This document shows positions 17,740 to 30,800 of a stretch of DNA of 64,000 bases, piece by piece; within the stretch, counting starts at the first letter, position 1; the number at the start of each line of letters is the position of its first letter. The position numbers and the translations under genes were made by a program. This DNA is from Tethya wilhelma (taxonomy: Eukaryota > Porifera > Demospongiae > Tethyida > Tethyidae). The stretch is from NCBI GenBank assembly GCA_964030475.1, contig CAXIPT010000004.1, positions 3,960,211 to 4,024,210 on the forward strand. The letters are read 5' to 3'. The notes below the pieces were generated by a model. That model did no database searches, was not told the origin of the DNA, and saw nothing but the letters and a program-made list of their open reading frames with translations.

Positions 17740-17786
17740 AAAACGACTACTATAACCCTTTCGGCGTGTTTCACACGCCGAGGGTT
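17141..17786. mobile_element. MITE with AACCCTCGGCGT ends and internal CA repeat
   Basis: Terminal inverted repeats AACCCTCGGCGT (17141) and ACGCCGAGGGTT (ending 17786). Inside the right end there is a (CA)n tract at about 17697-17735 followed by aaacgactactataaccctt. The same order, in inverse orientation, occurs in the element at 27728-28362, so both belong to one family that carries a microsatellite at a fixed place. Confidence 0.6.
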
Positions 17787-17984
17787 AATTGGGGCGAGCC
17801 TGAGCGAGCCCCACATAGTCTTGTAAACGATGAAATTTCTGTTTGTCTGTACAACGGTGGACACTTTCCGTATATTCGAATTATTCGAAAGCACAGTTGT
17901 AATATTGAAATTGATTGTGCAATGATTTGCTAAGTCTGGTTACGTAGTGTATAATATCTATGGTCTGTTGATCATAGATAATGA

Positions 17985-18179
17985 AGAAAATGCCTTGCAC
18001 GGCGAAGAGAACTGTACAGAGAACGCATAGCTAGGGAAACGCCTGATGACCAAGAAAAGAGATTTCAAGGTGTAGACGAAATGATTCAGTTGAGTCGTCA
18101 ACAGCAGCGACGCCCGAGGGAAACAGCGCGCTCGTCTTGCCCAAGAAAGAGTCGGAGTCGATACATAAACTTCGCTTAG
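17985..18179 (+). pseudogene. Arg/Glu-rich coding relic
   Basis: A frame open for 64 codons without ATG, between a TGA and a TAG, encodes a strongly basic-acidic peptide containing RRRELYRERIARETPDDQEK. Repeats of the R-x-R-E-x-x-E-T-P-E-x-R-E type are frequent in proteins associated with mobile elements. The remaining part (QQQRRPRETARSSC…) is degenerate. Probably a fragment of a mobile-element or repeat-derived gene; the identity is uncertain. Confidence 0.35.
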
Positions 18180-18489
18180 TGCTCTACGATCCAGCTAGCA
18201 CACTGCACGCTTGCGTACTCTGCTCAAGTTGCACCATGCATGCATGATCTAGCCATCAGGACTGGATCGTCGCGAAAGAAAACAAAACACTGACTTGTCA
18301 AAATCGAAATAATCGGATCGTCAAATTAGAAAACTACTTTTAGGTTTCGCTCAGAAATTTCAAGCCAATTTCTACTATCTATGCTTAGCATCGATGTACT
18401 GTCTTCCCAATCTCAGTGCTGTGGTCTTACAAACTGTATGCGCTCAGGCTCGCCCCATAGATGCTTGCATCTGTCTAGTTAGTTATAAT

Positions 18490-18785
18490 AGGAAGGCTTG
18501 TTCACCATTGAGTCGGACTCCCAACCCATGGGTACAGGTGGTTCGAGTCCCTCCAGTGCCACAGGTATTTGTTTCCCATTTTCTCTTTCGAGCTCTGCCT
18601 AGGAGTTAACTCAGCTCTACCCCAAAAAATGAGGAGGTGAATTTCACCACATCCTTCGGAGGGGATGTAAAGCCGTCGGTCCCGGGGGACCTGCGTTCAT
18701 TAACCCTAGGCTATTTGCAGGCCCTCGTTAGCCACAATTCTGGTAAACCCGAAGGGGCACTTAAAAAAACAAAACAAAAAAAAAC
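18490..18785 (+). mobile_element. tRNA-derived SINE with A-rich tail
   Basis: A pol III B-box-like ggttcgagtccctcc lies at about 18540, followed by a body with gaatttcaccacatccttcg and ggatgtaaagccgtcggtcc and ending in an A-rich tail near 18760-18785. The layout (tRNA-like head, unrelated body, poly-A) is that of a SINE. The A-box side is poorly preserved, so the 5' end is approximate. Confidence 0.6.
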
Positions 18786-19058
18786 TAATGACAATTTATT
18801 ATTTTCATTGGAAGCAGAATAATTAGGACGTAATACTACCAGAGAAATCATAAAAAAATTAAAAATTCATGGATAACTTGAAGGCTATAACAGTAACTCA
18901 TTCCAATTTTTTTTAAATAATAATTTAGCCGTGTGGCAAGGGAGCACAAAATAGCATACTCAATTGTACTGTGAACTGTATTAAATTAGCTATAATATAA
19001 ATTAAAGTACAGTATTACTATCTATACATTACATTTCCATGGCTCTTCTCCTGCAGGG

Positions 19059-22000
19059 TTAATCATCTGTTGCTTGCTCAGGTTTGAAGTTTTCAATTTT
19101 GGCATTGAAATATTTCACTGGGTTCAGTAAAATTTTATCATCACTAAGTTTAAATTCTTTTCTAAAGAGAATAGTTTTCAAGAAAGTAATATTTTGATAC
19201 TGATTCTTCATATGGTCATCTAGAACATACTTTTTTGAGAACTGAAGAGTGAGAGCCATTAGGCCAGCGATGGCTGCAGCAGCACAAGAACTTCCACTGC
19301 TACACTCTGGGTCCTTTAGAGAGCCAACCACAGATGGGTGAACTATAGAATCACCAGGAGCATACACATCAACGTCATTTTGCAATTGATTAACAGTGTC
19401 CATCACATGCCCACATTCATTGTGGGCCCCTACACAAATCACTTTATTCAAATCCCGTGAAGGAAACTGGACAACTCCTTTGAATTTACCATAGTTACCA
19501 GCAGCAGTAACAATAACTACACCTAGATCAGTGAGACACTTTAGAAGATCTGAAATTGTATTTTGAGCATTGTCTTGAGGGTCATATAACATACCAAATG
19601 ACATAGAAATGACATCAGGTGCAAATCGATCTTGATTTTCTTTCAGTTCAAGTAGTTTTCTCAGTGCATTGATTATAGCTAGTTCACTGTAGGAGTTGCC
19701 CACTGAACAAATAAACAGAGTTGATTTAGGGGCAACTCCACATTTGACATCACCAAAAGCCCCTCCTCCAGCAACAAAAGCTGCCATTGTTCCATGACTG
19801 GCCTTGCTACCACCTGGTGTGTTCCACTGGTTATCATACTTGCCTTCCTCATCATAAAACCTACACCCGTTCAATCGACCTTCACGTTTAGCTGTTTCAA
19901 ATGCTTTGTGTTCAAGATTGATACCATTGTCTACTATAGCAATGACAATACCCTCACCATTGAATTCATCATGGATTTTGTCAAGATTCCAACATGTGCT
20001 AGCAGAAGTATCAGATGTTGGTACTGTTGCTGGTTCAAAATGTCTTATTGTGATGGCACCTAGGCATGTGAATATGTAAAATGTGTAAATTATGTGTGAC
20101 TGTGTACTAAACATATACCGTATACTGCTTAATTTTTGAGGTTACTTAATTTTCGCGGATTGCGCTATTGCAAATTTTCATTGAATAAGTTTCACAGATT
20201 GATATCATTCATGTACCATGTGCGCATGCATATGAACACGCAATTTTTCGTTGAACAATTTTCGCGAATAACATTCGATCCGCGAAAACCGCGAAAGTTA
20301 AGTACCACGAAAATTAAGCGGTATACGGTATAGCATAGAGTGTCACTCTGAAATCCTCAACAAAGTTTTGTTATCACAAAAACATTTATTATTGTCAAGC
20401 ATGGACAAGTACCGAGTCATGTGTTGTACAAGCAGAGTATGAGAACAACAACTAGTAGAGTCATAGAGAACCAAACACAGAATCAGATAGTCATGTAAAG
20501 GATCTCAAATGGCATATACACATCTGATTCAATAATGCATGTATACCATAAAATTATAATGAGCATTCGGGTCTTTATTACCCTGCATGTTTAAATGACC
20601 AGGTGTTTATTGTACTAATGGCAGTTGCTGACTTGGCATGAATTCGAGACAGGCAATATTAATTGAGACCCAAACCTTAGTATGGTTGTATATAGGTCTA
20701 TGTAAAGCTTAGTATGGTTGTAAGTATAGATTGGGCTAGCATTTCAACTAGCTATAGGGCCAGCCAAAGCTAGTCTGAGTCTGTTAAATTGTCAAACAGC
20801 TCCCTCTTTTGCATATTTCTGTGTTCAGGATGCTTCAATTTGCTGCATGGACATTGATACCTTAATTATATGGCGGAAAATTTTCTTTGGCACAAAATTT
20901 CTTAATTATAAAATTATATAGTTAAAAATGTGCCAGAACATTTTGTTAGTAATTTGAATTTCATATAAACACACAGCTAGCTAGCGTGTGCTCATAATTG
21001 GACACAATGTGGTTCAAGTTAAATTTTCACAGTTTTGATTTTGGATTTGAATGGCATAGAAAACTATATATATGTACAAAAATTTGTTGGTGCTATATAG
21101 CTCCCTGATATGCTTTAGAAGATCACAAGGAGTTTGAGTTTCTTAAGGGATGTACAACATAATATTATGTTTGTTAAAAGTGCATATTTTTATAATTATA
21201 ATTTAAATTGATTTTGATTTTTTTTCATTTTTGCTTTTAGAGCAATTAAACCATGGGACAACCTTCAACCAGCTATAGGCCTATATACAGGACAATTTAG
21301 AGTAGTAGATATAATTTATATATGAGGCAGTTTATTCAGTACAGATACAGATTGAGTGACAAATGAACATACCATTTTTGAGTCGAAGTTCAAACTTAAT
21401 AATTTTTTTGTGAAAGTAGCCTCGTGGTTTGAGTATAACTGTGTTGCTACCTCTTCTAAATTTTTCTCCAAACAATTTTGTCCTTAAAAAGACAATATCT
21501 CGATATTTCTTTCTTCTTTCTTGGTCAGTGACATACTTTTTTGAGAAGTGGAGAATAAGAGCAACTAGACCAGCAATGGCTGGAGCAGCACAAGAAGTAC
21601 CAGTGCTAAGTTCTGCAGTTTCTGAATCAAATGCGGAAGGGTGTGCTATATTACTTCCTGGAGCATAAACGTGAATGCCTTCTGAAGCATTGATCTCCAG
21701 CTTCTTTCCTTCCTTACTATGAGCACCAACACAAATCACTTTGTCAAACTCCCTGGCAGGAAATTGAACGCCCCCTTCAGAGTCTCCACAGTTACCAGCA
21801 GCAGCAATGATTACAACATCTAGTTCCTTGAGACGCCTTAGAAGTTCTTTCATTATGTTTTGATTCATATCATCAGGATCATACTTCAGTCCAAATGACA
21901 TAGATACCACATCTGGTGCAAATCGGTGATTACTTTCTTTCAGTTCAAGTAGTTTTCTCAGCGCATTGATTATAGCTAGTTCACTGTAGGAGTTACCCAC

Positions 22001-25000
22001 TGAACAAATTAGCAGAGTTGATTTAGGGGCAACTCCACATTTTAAATCACCAAAAGCCCCTCCTCCAGCAACAAAAGCTGCCATTGTTCCATGACTGGCC
22101 TTGCTACCACCTGGTGTGTTCCACTGGTTATCATACTTGCCTTCCTCATAATAAAACCTACACCCGTTCAAGCGTCCTTCACTTTTTCCAATCTTAAAAG
22201 CTTTGTGTGTAAGATTGATACCATTGTCAATAACTGCTATAACAATTCCTTCACCATTGATTTTGTCATGAATTTTGTTAAGGTCCCAACATGCACTAGC
22301 TGAAGTCACACAGTTTCCTGAAGTTGATGCTGGTTCAAAGCTTCGAATTAGACCAGATTTGGAGCTATTCTGTAAAATACAGTATAATTTAAACTGACAC
22401 GTGCAGTTACAATAATAATAATTCTGTCGATATTTTTATAGCTATACCCCATTCATGCAACCATACACAATTTGTTATACGTTAGCTAGCAATACAAGTA
22501 AAATGCTCACTGATACCTGATGCAATGGCCTTTTTGGTGATTCTGTAATCATGACTAATGTGTCATGATGCCTTGGAGATGGTAAAGGAAAATCTGATTC
22601 AAATGAGTTAGGTTTTCTAAAATCCTCTTTAACTTGTTTGAGTTTTACACCATTCTGAGCAGGTTCAGAATCATGAAGTTGTTCTCTTGCACCAGGAGAA
22701 ATCTTTGGTACCAATAATAATTATTAATCAAATAATATATTAAACAATAATTGTTAAGTATTAAACAGAAGCTTTATTGTTAATACTAAGTCTTACTTTT
22801 TCAGATTCTGGCTTCTGCTGGTCTTCCATTTTGTTGAGCAATTTCATTCGACTTTCTCTTGCATTTCTTAACTTGAACAATTCCTATAATATATGATTAT
22901 TAGTATACAATGTCATACAGCCCAACCATGATTATCATAAATAAGGTTCTTTACCTCAGAATGCAGCTGTAAATCACTTGTGAACTGATACATTTTGTCA
23001 TCAGAAATGGCACGATTTTGACTAAGGTGAATAAAATTGTAATCAAGACAGAAAGACTCTAAAGAAAAAACTGTGGATAGGTGATCACTTATAACATCTA
23101 CTCCATCATCATCAATTTCGTTTCCTTCCAGCATCCATTTTGTTAATAGATTTAGAGAGCAAGAGTGTCTTGAGAGTTCACCAAAGAGATAGCGAAGATC
23201 GTCAGATGTTATACTGCATCTGTTGCACGAAAGAAGCTGAAGCAATTGATGACACGATAGCATTATACAGGAGAGCACTTCTTTTGGAATATTACTTTTG
23301 TCGAGATAAATTTCAAGTGGCTGAACTGATAAACTTTTTTGAGAAGAAATTTCACGTTCAATTTGACAAAAAATTTCTGAGCATGTATGTGTAGTAGTCT
23401 GACAATTATTTTCTGATGCTAAAAAGTCACAGTTCATCATGTGTACTTTATGAAGTTGACCACTGGATATCATTTTTAGAATTGATGGTACTGACTGTAA
23501 TCCTAGTGGGTTTTTGTTTAGTACAAGTTCTTCCACTTTAAGTATTCCTGCTATAACAATATCTGACAAAGCAATTGTAGCATCACTTTGTAACTGATTA
23601 CCAGCGATACTAAGAGTGTCCAAGCAGCAGTGACCCTGCAGGCTCTGAATAAAAGCAATGACACCTTCATTACAAAGGTTAGTATTGTCTAGAATTATAG
23701 ATAAGCAAGCTTTATGTTTCTTCTGTTCAGTTTTGATGCTTGAGTAAGCTCTACCTATAGCTTGTGCTCCCAATACTCCTAGGAAGTTGTTGCACAAATT
23801 GAGATGGTATAACTTTTCACAATGACTAGAAATTGATGCCAGGAAAGAATTCCAAACACCGCCACAAATGTTTGGATCATTAACATTCAAAGTATTTACC
23901 AACTTCAAACAAGCCAAGTTGCTCAATATATCAGTTCGTATAGCATCTTCTAATGCTTGATAACCGTCTACTTCAAGATGATTGAAGGAGAGGTCTAAGA
24001 GGTGTAATCTACTACACTTATTGGCTTCAGACAATGACATTATTATGGAACTAACACCACTACTTCCTATGCTGTTATCACTTAAGTTTAACATATTAAG
24101 TTGATGAAAGGTAGATGCATCAGATCTGAATAGATAATTTACTCCATCATCTGTTATGTTGTTGTTACCAAGATCCAACGATTCCACTTGAGTAAGATTT
24201 GACTTGGCAAGGACTTGTGCTAAGGCTATCACGTCCTTGTCTCCAAGATTGCAATGTTTACAATCAATTGTCCACTTTGAATCAGAAGGAAGTTTCAATC
24301 TTGAAAGAACTTGAATTATTACAGAAAAATCATGTGAAGTCAATCTTGTATCACAAGCAATGTGACCAAGCGAACTTATCTCTTCAAATAGTCTGTTTAG
24401 TGTTAGAATCACATGTTCACCGATTTTACTTCTCCCAGACTCGTACACACAATGACAAAGTAGTTTTGAAACCTGAGATTTCTTAACAAAACATGACATT
24501 AGTTTTCCTGATACAACTATTTGCTGAATAAGATTTGGTTTTGAACTATTGCCACCAGTACGGCCATTGACTAGTTCAATATTACAACCAATACCAAAAT
24601 AGAATCGGAAGATCATACTAAATGGTGAAAGTTGACTGTATTCATGACATATCTCAAGCTGCTTATCTGGTGTCTGTCTAACAAGGTGAAGAGCAGCCAA
24701 ATATTCCTGAATGGTGAGGTGATAGAAACTAAATGAACGTCCCTCTCCAACACCTCCACTTAGTAAGGCATAAGATGATTGCAGCAATCCAAAGAAACTT
24801 AGAAGTTCATCAACTTCTGTAAATGCTTTGCCTGTTGTGAAATCTATAGACTCTTCAATTTCTTTGTAAGAAAAGATCAAATGTTTCTTCTCTATTGACC
24901 AAAATGCAAACTGACACAGTTTCCACCAGCCTGTCTGAAGAACTGATGGAATTTCTGCAAAGCTTGTTAAACTTTTTATAGTTTTACATTCTTTATATTT

Positions 25001-25951
25001 CTGCTTAACAGACTCAAGTTTACTCTCTTCACAGCTGTCGATAATTTCTGTATACTTTTTGTGTATGTTTCGAGCAATTGTAAGTAAGATGATTTTGGTG
25101 TACAATTCAGTTAAAGTACAAGGTAGAACTTCACCAAGCTCGCGAAATAAATGACAGACAATTGCACAGTTAAGAGGGATAACACAGATGCATTTAATCA
25201 ATGGATTATCATCTAGTTGTTTTAAGAGAAGAGATGCTCTTGGAGGAGTTAACTCAGATATAATGTACTCTTCAATATTGCTCTGATTGAAACCAACTAT
25301 CTCAAAAAATCTATCAAAACTCTGAGTTCTATGAAGTGTGTCAGATGCTGATGGTCTGGAAGTCAGAAGAACAGAAGCGTTTGGAAGTATGGTACATGTA
25401 ACAAGAAGTTTGTACAAAAATGATCCCTTTTGACGCTTTGATTCACTGAGTTCATTCCAACCATCACCTATAATTAAAACATCTTCACTTTTTCTAATTT
25501 CTCTGAGATTTTCATCTGAAAGATCACCATCTGCCATAAGTTTCAAAAATTCAGTACGAGATTTTATATTTGAAAGCTCTTGATCACAAAGATGCAAAAG
25601 AAGAACTAGTTTAAATTGTTGTAAAATTTCACCATCTTCTTCCCAATCTTGAGCAAGAAATTTACAGAATTTGGTTTTCCCAAACCCAGCATGGCCTTCT
25701 ACCAACACAGATCTGATCTGTTGCTCACCAGGCTTGCTTTTAAACAGGTCAGAGCATCTAATGCTATTTTTTTTCTTTTTTACTATGTGCTCGCTAGTAT
25801 CCTGAATCTCTCTTTGCTCACTGACATAAGCATCACACTCCACTAACTGAAGATCGAATATCTGCCTTCCTTGACGAGGAGGCCATTCTAATTCGGATTT
25901 TCCTCTTACATTGCGATAGCTTTCCCTTGCTAAATCAGCCAATAGTTCCAT
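19059..25951 (-). CDS. NACHT-LRR receptor fused to two subtilisin-like (S8) domains
   Basis: Predicted cytosolic NLR-type sensor with C-terminal serine protease modules. Exons in order: 25951-22955 (NACHT and LRR, 999 codons), 22883-22797, 22702-22517 (linkers), 22369-21373 (S8 domain a), 20059-19059 (S8 domain b, TAA stop). All joins have GT/AG sites and matching phase (0, 0, 0, 1), giving 1755 residues. NACHT: P-loop GHAGFGKT at residues 86-93, Walker B-like LIIGDGWNEL near 159-168; LRRs from ~560 to ~960 (LDLGNNNITDDG, LNLSDNSIGSSG type). S8a keeps Asp (VIDNG), His (SHGT), oxyanion Asn (AAGN) and Ser (TGTSCAAP). S8b keeps all four but reads SGSSCAAA at the serine. ATG at 25951 is chosen because the paralogue shares MELLAD there; no Death or CARD domain precedes it. 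The multi-domain chain is inferred from splice phase. The alternative is two genes, with the 3' subtilases separate or alternatively spliced. Confidence 0.7.
20116..20330. mobile_element. MITE, 215 bp, with TACCGTATAC ends
   Basis: Inverted ends TACCGTATACTGCTTAATTT (left) and AAATTAAGCGGTATACGGTA (right), with TA directly outside both ends, as in Tc1/mariner-type target sites. The interior includes cgcgaaaaccgcgaaagtta. It lies in the intron between the two subtilase exons of the first NLR gene. Confidence 0.75.
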
Positions 25952-26306
25952 CACTCAAAGATCATATAGTGCATCAGTGATATGAATAATCATACAGAAT
26001 AGCACAATGTATCGAGATCACAAATCAATACTATATACAGCTTCTTAACTCCAGATCTTGATTTTGCTCAGTCTGAATCATTGATAAGTCTAATTCTGCT
26101 GAATAATGTAGTATACCCTATAGGGGGGAAGTTTCGAAGGGTTTAACTTTTGTGTTTTTCGCAGATCATGATCCATCTGTGAAAGTTTTTATCTGCAAAA
26201 TTTTCCGTTATGTATTATATGTATGGGCTCGCACAGCTCATCCGCGAAAGTTAAAATGCAAAAAGGCTTGACTAGAGACATGTATCTGCGAAAGTTTGAC
26301 ACCGCG

Positions 26307-26377
<71 letters not shown>

Positions 26378-26988
26378 NCACACACACACACACACGTACA
26401 CAAACCGCACAGTCACATGCCTTGCCTCATGAGGTGAGTATACACATTGCAATACTAATGCATTGCTTCTCTGAAAGGTGTTGTTTCCTCATGATTTTAA
26501 GGATTGTTTTTGATTGAGTAGACTGACAGTTGTACAATATCAGTGCATAATGCAACACAAGATCACACCTCCTTCCTTTTACAGAATGCCTCGACTCCTG
26601 TACGTGACCTAGCTGTAGAAGTTCGCAATCAGTTCTGTTCAGAGTCCAGTGAAAGTAGTAGTCAAAGAATCACCTGGGCATGATGTAGACTCTCCTATTT
26701 CATTAGAACTCGATCCCAAACTGAAACTCGTTGTAAATAGTTCATTCAGTTTATTTTTATTTTTAAGTTTTGTCAGGCTGTGCCTATTCAAGCACATATA
26801 CCGAAGTACCAGCCAAGGTTGAATCACTCACAAGTATGTAGATGTAAACATGGAGGTGAGTTTGAGATTTCTTGGAACGTGCATGTGTGAGAGCTATATA
26901 GTTGATGAGTTCTAGTAGATAAACGTCATTATCAGAGTTAATAATGTTATGATAAGCATTAACTTTACTTGTTCCATTTATAAGGTAA

Positions 26989-27037
<49 letters not shown>

Positions 27038-27246
27038 CAGAAGCAATTTCACATGCAGTTAGACAAGAAATTAGCACAACCAATTGTTGCTCCCAGAAAT
27101 TGAACTCAAATGCCTGGCCACACAAGTCAACATCGCTCTTTTAAATAGTTGTCTTGGAAAAATGAAAGTTATCATCATAATGGTTGATATTGAACATGGA
27201 CATACACATGCATACCTAATGGTATACTTGCACGGAGACAAAAATA
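25952..27246. other. Intergenic region between the two NLR genes
   Basis: Contains sequence akin to the CGCGAAA-type MITE (gcgaaagttaaa and ccgcgaaac near 26245-26308), a long (CA)n tract at about 26310-26395 with an N at 26378, and a second (CA)n tract at about 26993-27033. A possible plus-strand exon fragment begins after tttacag at about 26585 (NASTPVRDLAVEVRNQF…) and meets a stop after ~32 codons. I do not recognise it. Confidence 0.5.
26310..26395. repeat. Long CA microsatellite with contig join
   Basis: Almost pure (CA)n on both sides of the N at 26378. The repeat itself probably caused the assembly break; the true length is unknown. Confidence 0.95.
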
Positions 27247-27771
27247 TCAAGCTGCAATTGGTGAAAATAAGGCAGTCTTAAGCTCACTAGCAAGTTGTTT
27301 TTCGTCTAAATCATCTAGCAGCTCAAGCACTCCCTCCCAAGATATGGGATATTCTGGTGTGCCATCATTTTCTAACCATTTCATGATAACATCATTACAA
27401 CATTGTTCAGGGTTCTCACGACGGTTCATGGAGATGGCTAGGAGGGTGGCTCCCTTCAGTCCGAGGTAGACCCCCGCCTTGTGCCACTTGGGACAAATGG
27501 TTTCAATCACTCGGCATTTTTTGCGCTCTCCTTTGAGATTTTTCCACTTGATTATGGACAGGCTCTTCAGATCAGGAGGGGGAAGGGAACTGAAGTCCTC
27601 AGTATCATTAGAATCTGAAGGGGCACATGCACACAGTAGCGTTATTTATAACAAGTTAATGCAGCATAATATTATGCTAATACCTTAATGGCCCATTACA
27701 TGGTATTGTCAGTGTGTACACATTAATTAACCCTTGGTGCGCATGCGCAGCAGGGGTTATGGTAGTCGTTT

Positions 27772-27811
<40 letters not shown>

Positions 27812-30800
27812 CCAACTATATCTCAAGAACGGCAGCTCCAGTCTTCAAAAGCGGCATACCAAGGTAAAATAATCGAGATTATCTAAAAAAAGTACACAAA
27901 GAATTTAACAAAAGCCTGTAGTTCCTGAGATATGAAGCTTTTCAGCCTCTTTGAGCGCTAAGCTTCGAGGCCACACCCATAATTTTGGGGGACCAGCCTG
28001 AGCGAGCTTCATAGCATAGACAGTAGAAGCTTAGCTACTGATATGAAATGGCCTGAGGTCCTTTTACAAAGCAACAAAAGCCTATAGAGTCTTAAATCTG
28101 AGGCTTTTCAGCCTATCTGAGCTAAGCTTCGAGGCCACACCCATTCATCCTGTTAAAATTTTGGGGCAAGCATGAGGGGCGAGCCTGAGCGAGTCCCATA
28201 GCATAGCTGCAGACCTGCTTATTGATACACACTCATCCAACTACATTATACAGACATAATTATACTGAATCTTATAAGTGTTTTGATGGTATATGATATA
28301 TTATAGCATGCAGTTTATTGTGTAGTCTAATATTATATTGCCTATGTACGCACCAAGGGTTATGCACCTTGGTGCCTTCATTTGTTTTTGTTTTCATGCA
28401 TGCACAAATCACTCCTTTTTTTTAATAATCACTCATACCTTCAATATAATCATTTTCCCAACTAAGAAATTAAATAACAGTTATCATGAATATAGTACTA
28501 TTGTTTTCTATTTTGCAACGTTTTTGTTGAAAGTAATGATAATTATTATTGTAGAGGTTACACAAACTGTCAAGAACTAAAACTCACAGTTTATCAGACT
28601 AATACAATGACAGCAAAGATCACATAAATTGCCATAAATGTATACCTTTTGATGAGAGAGCTACTAGGGAGTCTTCCTCACACTGAACTGCAGTGCTGAG
28701 AGAAGGTGATACCAATTCTGAGGGTGGTTTTCCTTGATCATGACTGGCTGCAGCTATACATCATCAGAAGGAGTATCATTAATATGATTTCAATTTATTA
28801 CTATGTACATGCAATAATTATTAATTTTAAGCCAGAGATTGGTTACTTGTATCTACTATAGCAATGACAATATCCTCACCATTGAGTTTCTCAGGTAAGT
28901 TAAGGCAATAATAGTAGCAAAATAGGTAGGTTATGGAAAAATTCATAATATTGTTAAGGTTTGCTTTGTAGGCATTAAACTTTGCAAAAGCATTGTTAGG
29001 TGGACAAACTTCAATTTTAGCCATATATGGTGTCACGTGATTAAAGTGGGCGGGGCTGCACGGACCTTGCGCGTTTCTAAAAATGCGGTACGATAAATAA
29101 TTAGCCACGCCCACCAAATTTTGACACAAAATTTTTTTGGAAGTAAAGTTTCCCATTCTGCCTGGAACCGCTTGCATTGAGCATTGGTTTCAGAGAAATG
29201 CTTAAAAAAGCCTCAAATTCTAATAAATGCACACCTGATTAAGTATGCAAAACTAGAATATGTCTACAGCTAATTACCCAACCCCAAGTTGCCACCCACC
29301 AATACATTGCCCAACATTAAGTCATTTCACAAAAAAATTTTGGGGGGCGTGGCTAATTAATTATCGTACCGCATTTTTAAAAGTACATTAATTTGGACCA
29401 GCCCCGCCCCCCTAAATCACGTGATGCTCAAAATTGGTGAATGTGAAGAAATTGCAGTGGAAAATATTTATACCAAGTTTGAAAGCTTAGAATTAAACCA
29501 GTAAAAAAATATCCTTAATCAAATTTTTATATAGCCAAAATGGCTACTACCTGCCTTAACTGACCTGAGTTATCATGGATTTTTTCAAGATCTCGAAAGA
29601 CACTAGCAGAAGTATGACTGCATCCTGATGTTGATGCTTGATCAAAATTTTGGATTAGCTTATCATGTTGATCAGATTCTGTTTGTTGATTCTACAGGAT
29701 CAATACTGATCAATAATACCCAGTAATGTACAATAGTACTTATTATTATTGAGTTACTACCTGATGTAATGGTCTTTTGGATGATTCTGTGAATAATAAA
29801 TCTTGTTGCCTTGGACATGGCAAGAGAAAATCATCATTCAATCGGTCAGGTTTGGTTGGTTCATGTGCAAAATGATTTAGTTGCTGAAAACATGACAATT
29901 AAAGTAAAGAATATAAAGAGGTTCAAATGGTTGTATTTCACCTAAAATTCTCAAACTATGACTTATCACTAGGTATACATCCTTACATTTGCAGAAGCAG
30001 AAGTCAATTTGCTAGTTTGCTGTTTGGTTTTTACATGCAGTCCAGTTTTCTTTTCAGCTTGTTTCTGAGCAGGTTTAGAACCTATTATGATATAAAATCT
30101 CAACTATAAATCTCTTTTCCAAAAAATATGTATTTATATAATAATTGCTACAGTCCAGAAATAATTCTTACCAGTTGGAGCACTGTCAAACACTCTAAGA
30201 TCAAACTTCCCCTCCACCCCACACCGGTATTGACCAGTGTTACCACAGTCCCACTGGACTACAGCCATTCTTCCTCCACGTGATAATGACTCTGATATCT
30301 CCATCACTGTACCCACTTGACCATCTCCTCCATCACTGGTGTCCATAGGATTCCAATCACAACCACGTACTACTCTTAAACCAGGAGAAATTTGTGGTAC
30401 CTACAAATGGATTTAAACAATCATAATTTGAAAGTAGATTCAACTATCTGATTTATATACATTGTCTGTCTTCTGATCTGCTTTCTTGTCAAGTAATTTT
30501 TTTCTTGGGTTCTCTTGAAACCACTTCCTTAATCCTCCATTTCTTTCATGCCTTAACTTGGACAATTCCTACGCAATGTTACACATAATGATCATTGATG
30601 CAAGCATGTACGTAATAATTATTGAATCAACATTACAGTTAACTCATTGATATACAATCATCTATACTCACCACGCATTGCAATCAGAATATTTACCTTT
30701 TGCCGCAGCTTTAAAGTTGCAAAGAACTGCTCTCGTTTAACATCAGAAATGTTGTGGTTTTGACCAAGGTGGATGAGAAAGTTAGATTCTATTGTAAAAA

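Noticed and set aside
19059..20114. Independent secreted subtilase starting at 20114
   Set aside because: The hydrophobic start resembles a signal peptide, but the paralogous exon shows that homology begins at an acceptor at 20060, in phase with the upstream donor, so the codons before it are probably intronic.
26223..26452. Open frames made of His-Thr or Cys-Val dipeptide runs at 26223-26452 and similar tracts at 9483, 16372, 17631, 36395 and 39069
   Set aside because: They are translations of CA/TG microsatellites; the composition is explained by the repeat.
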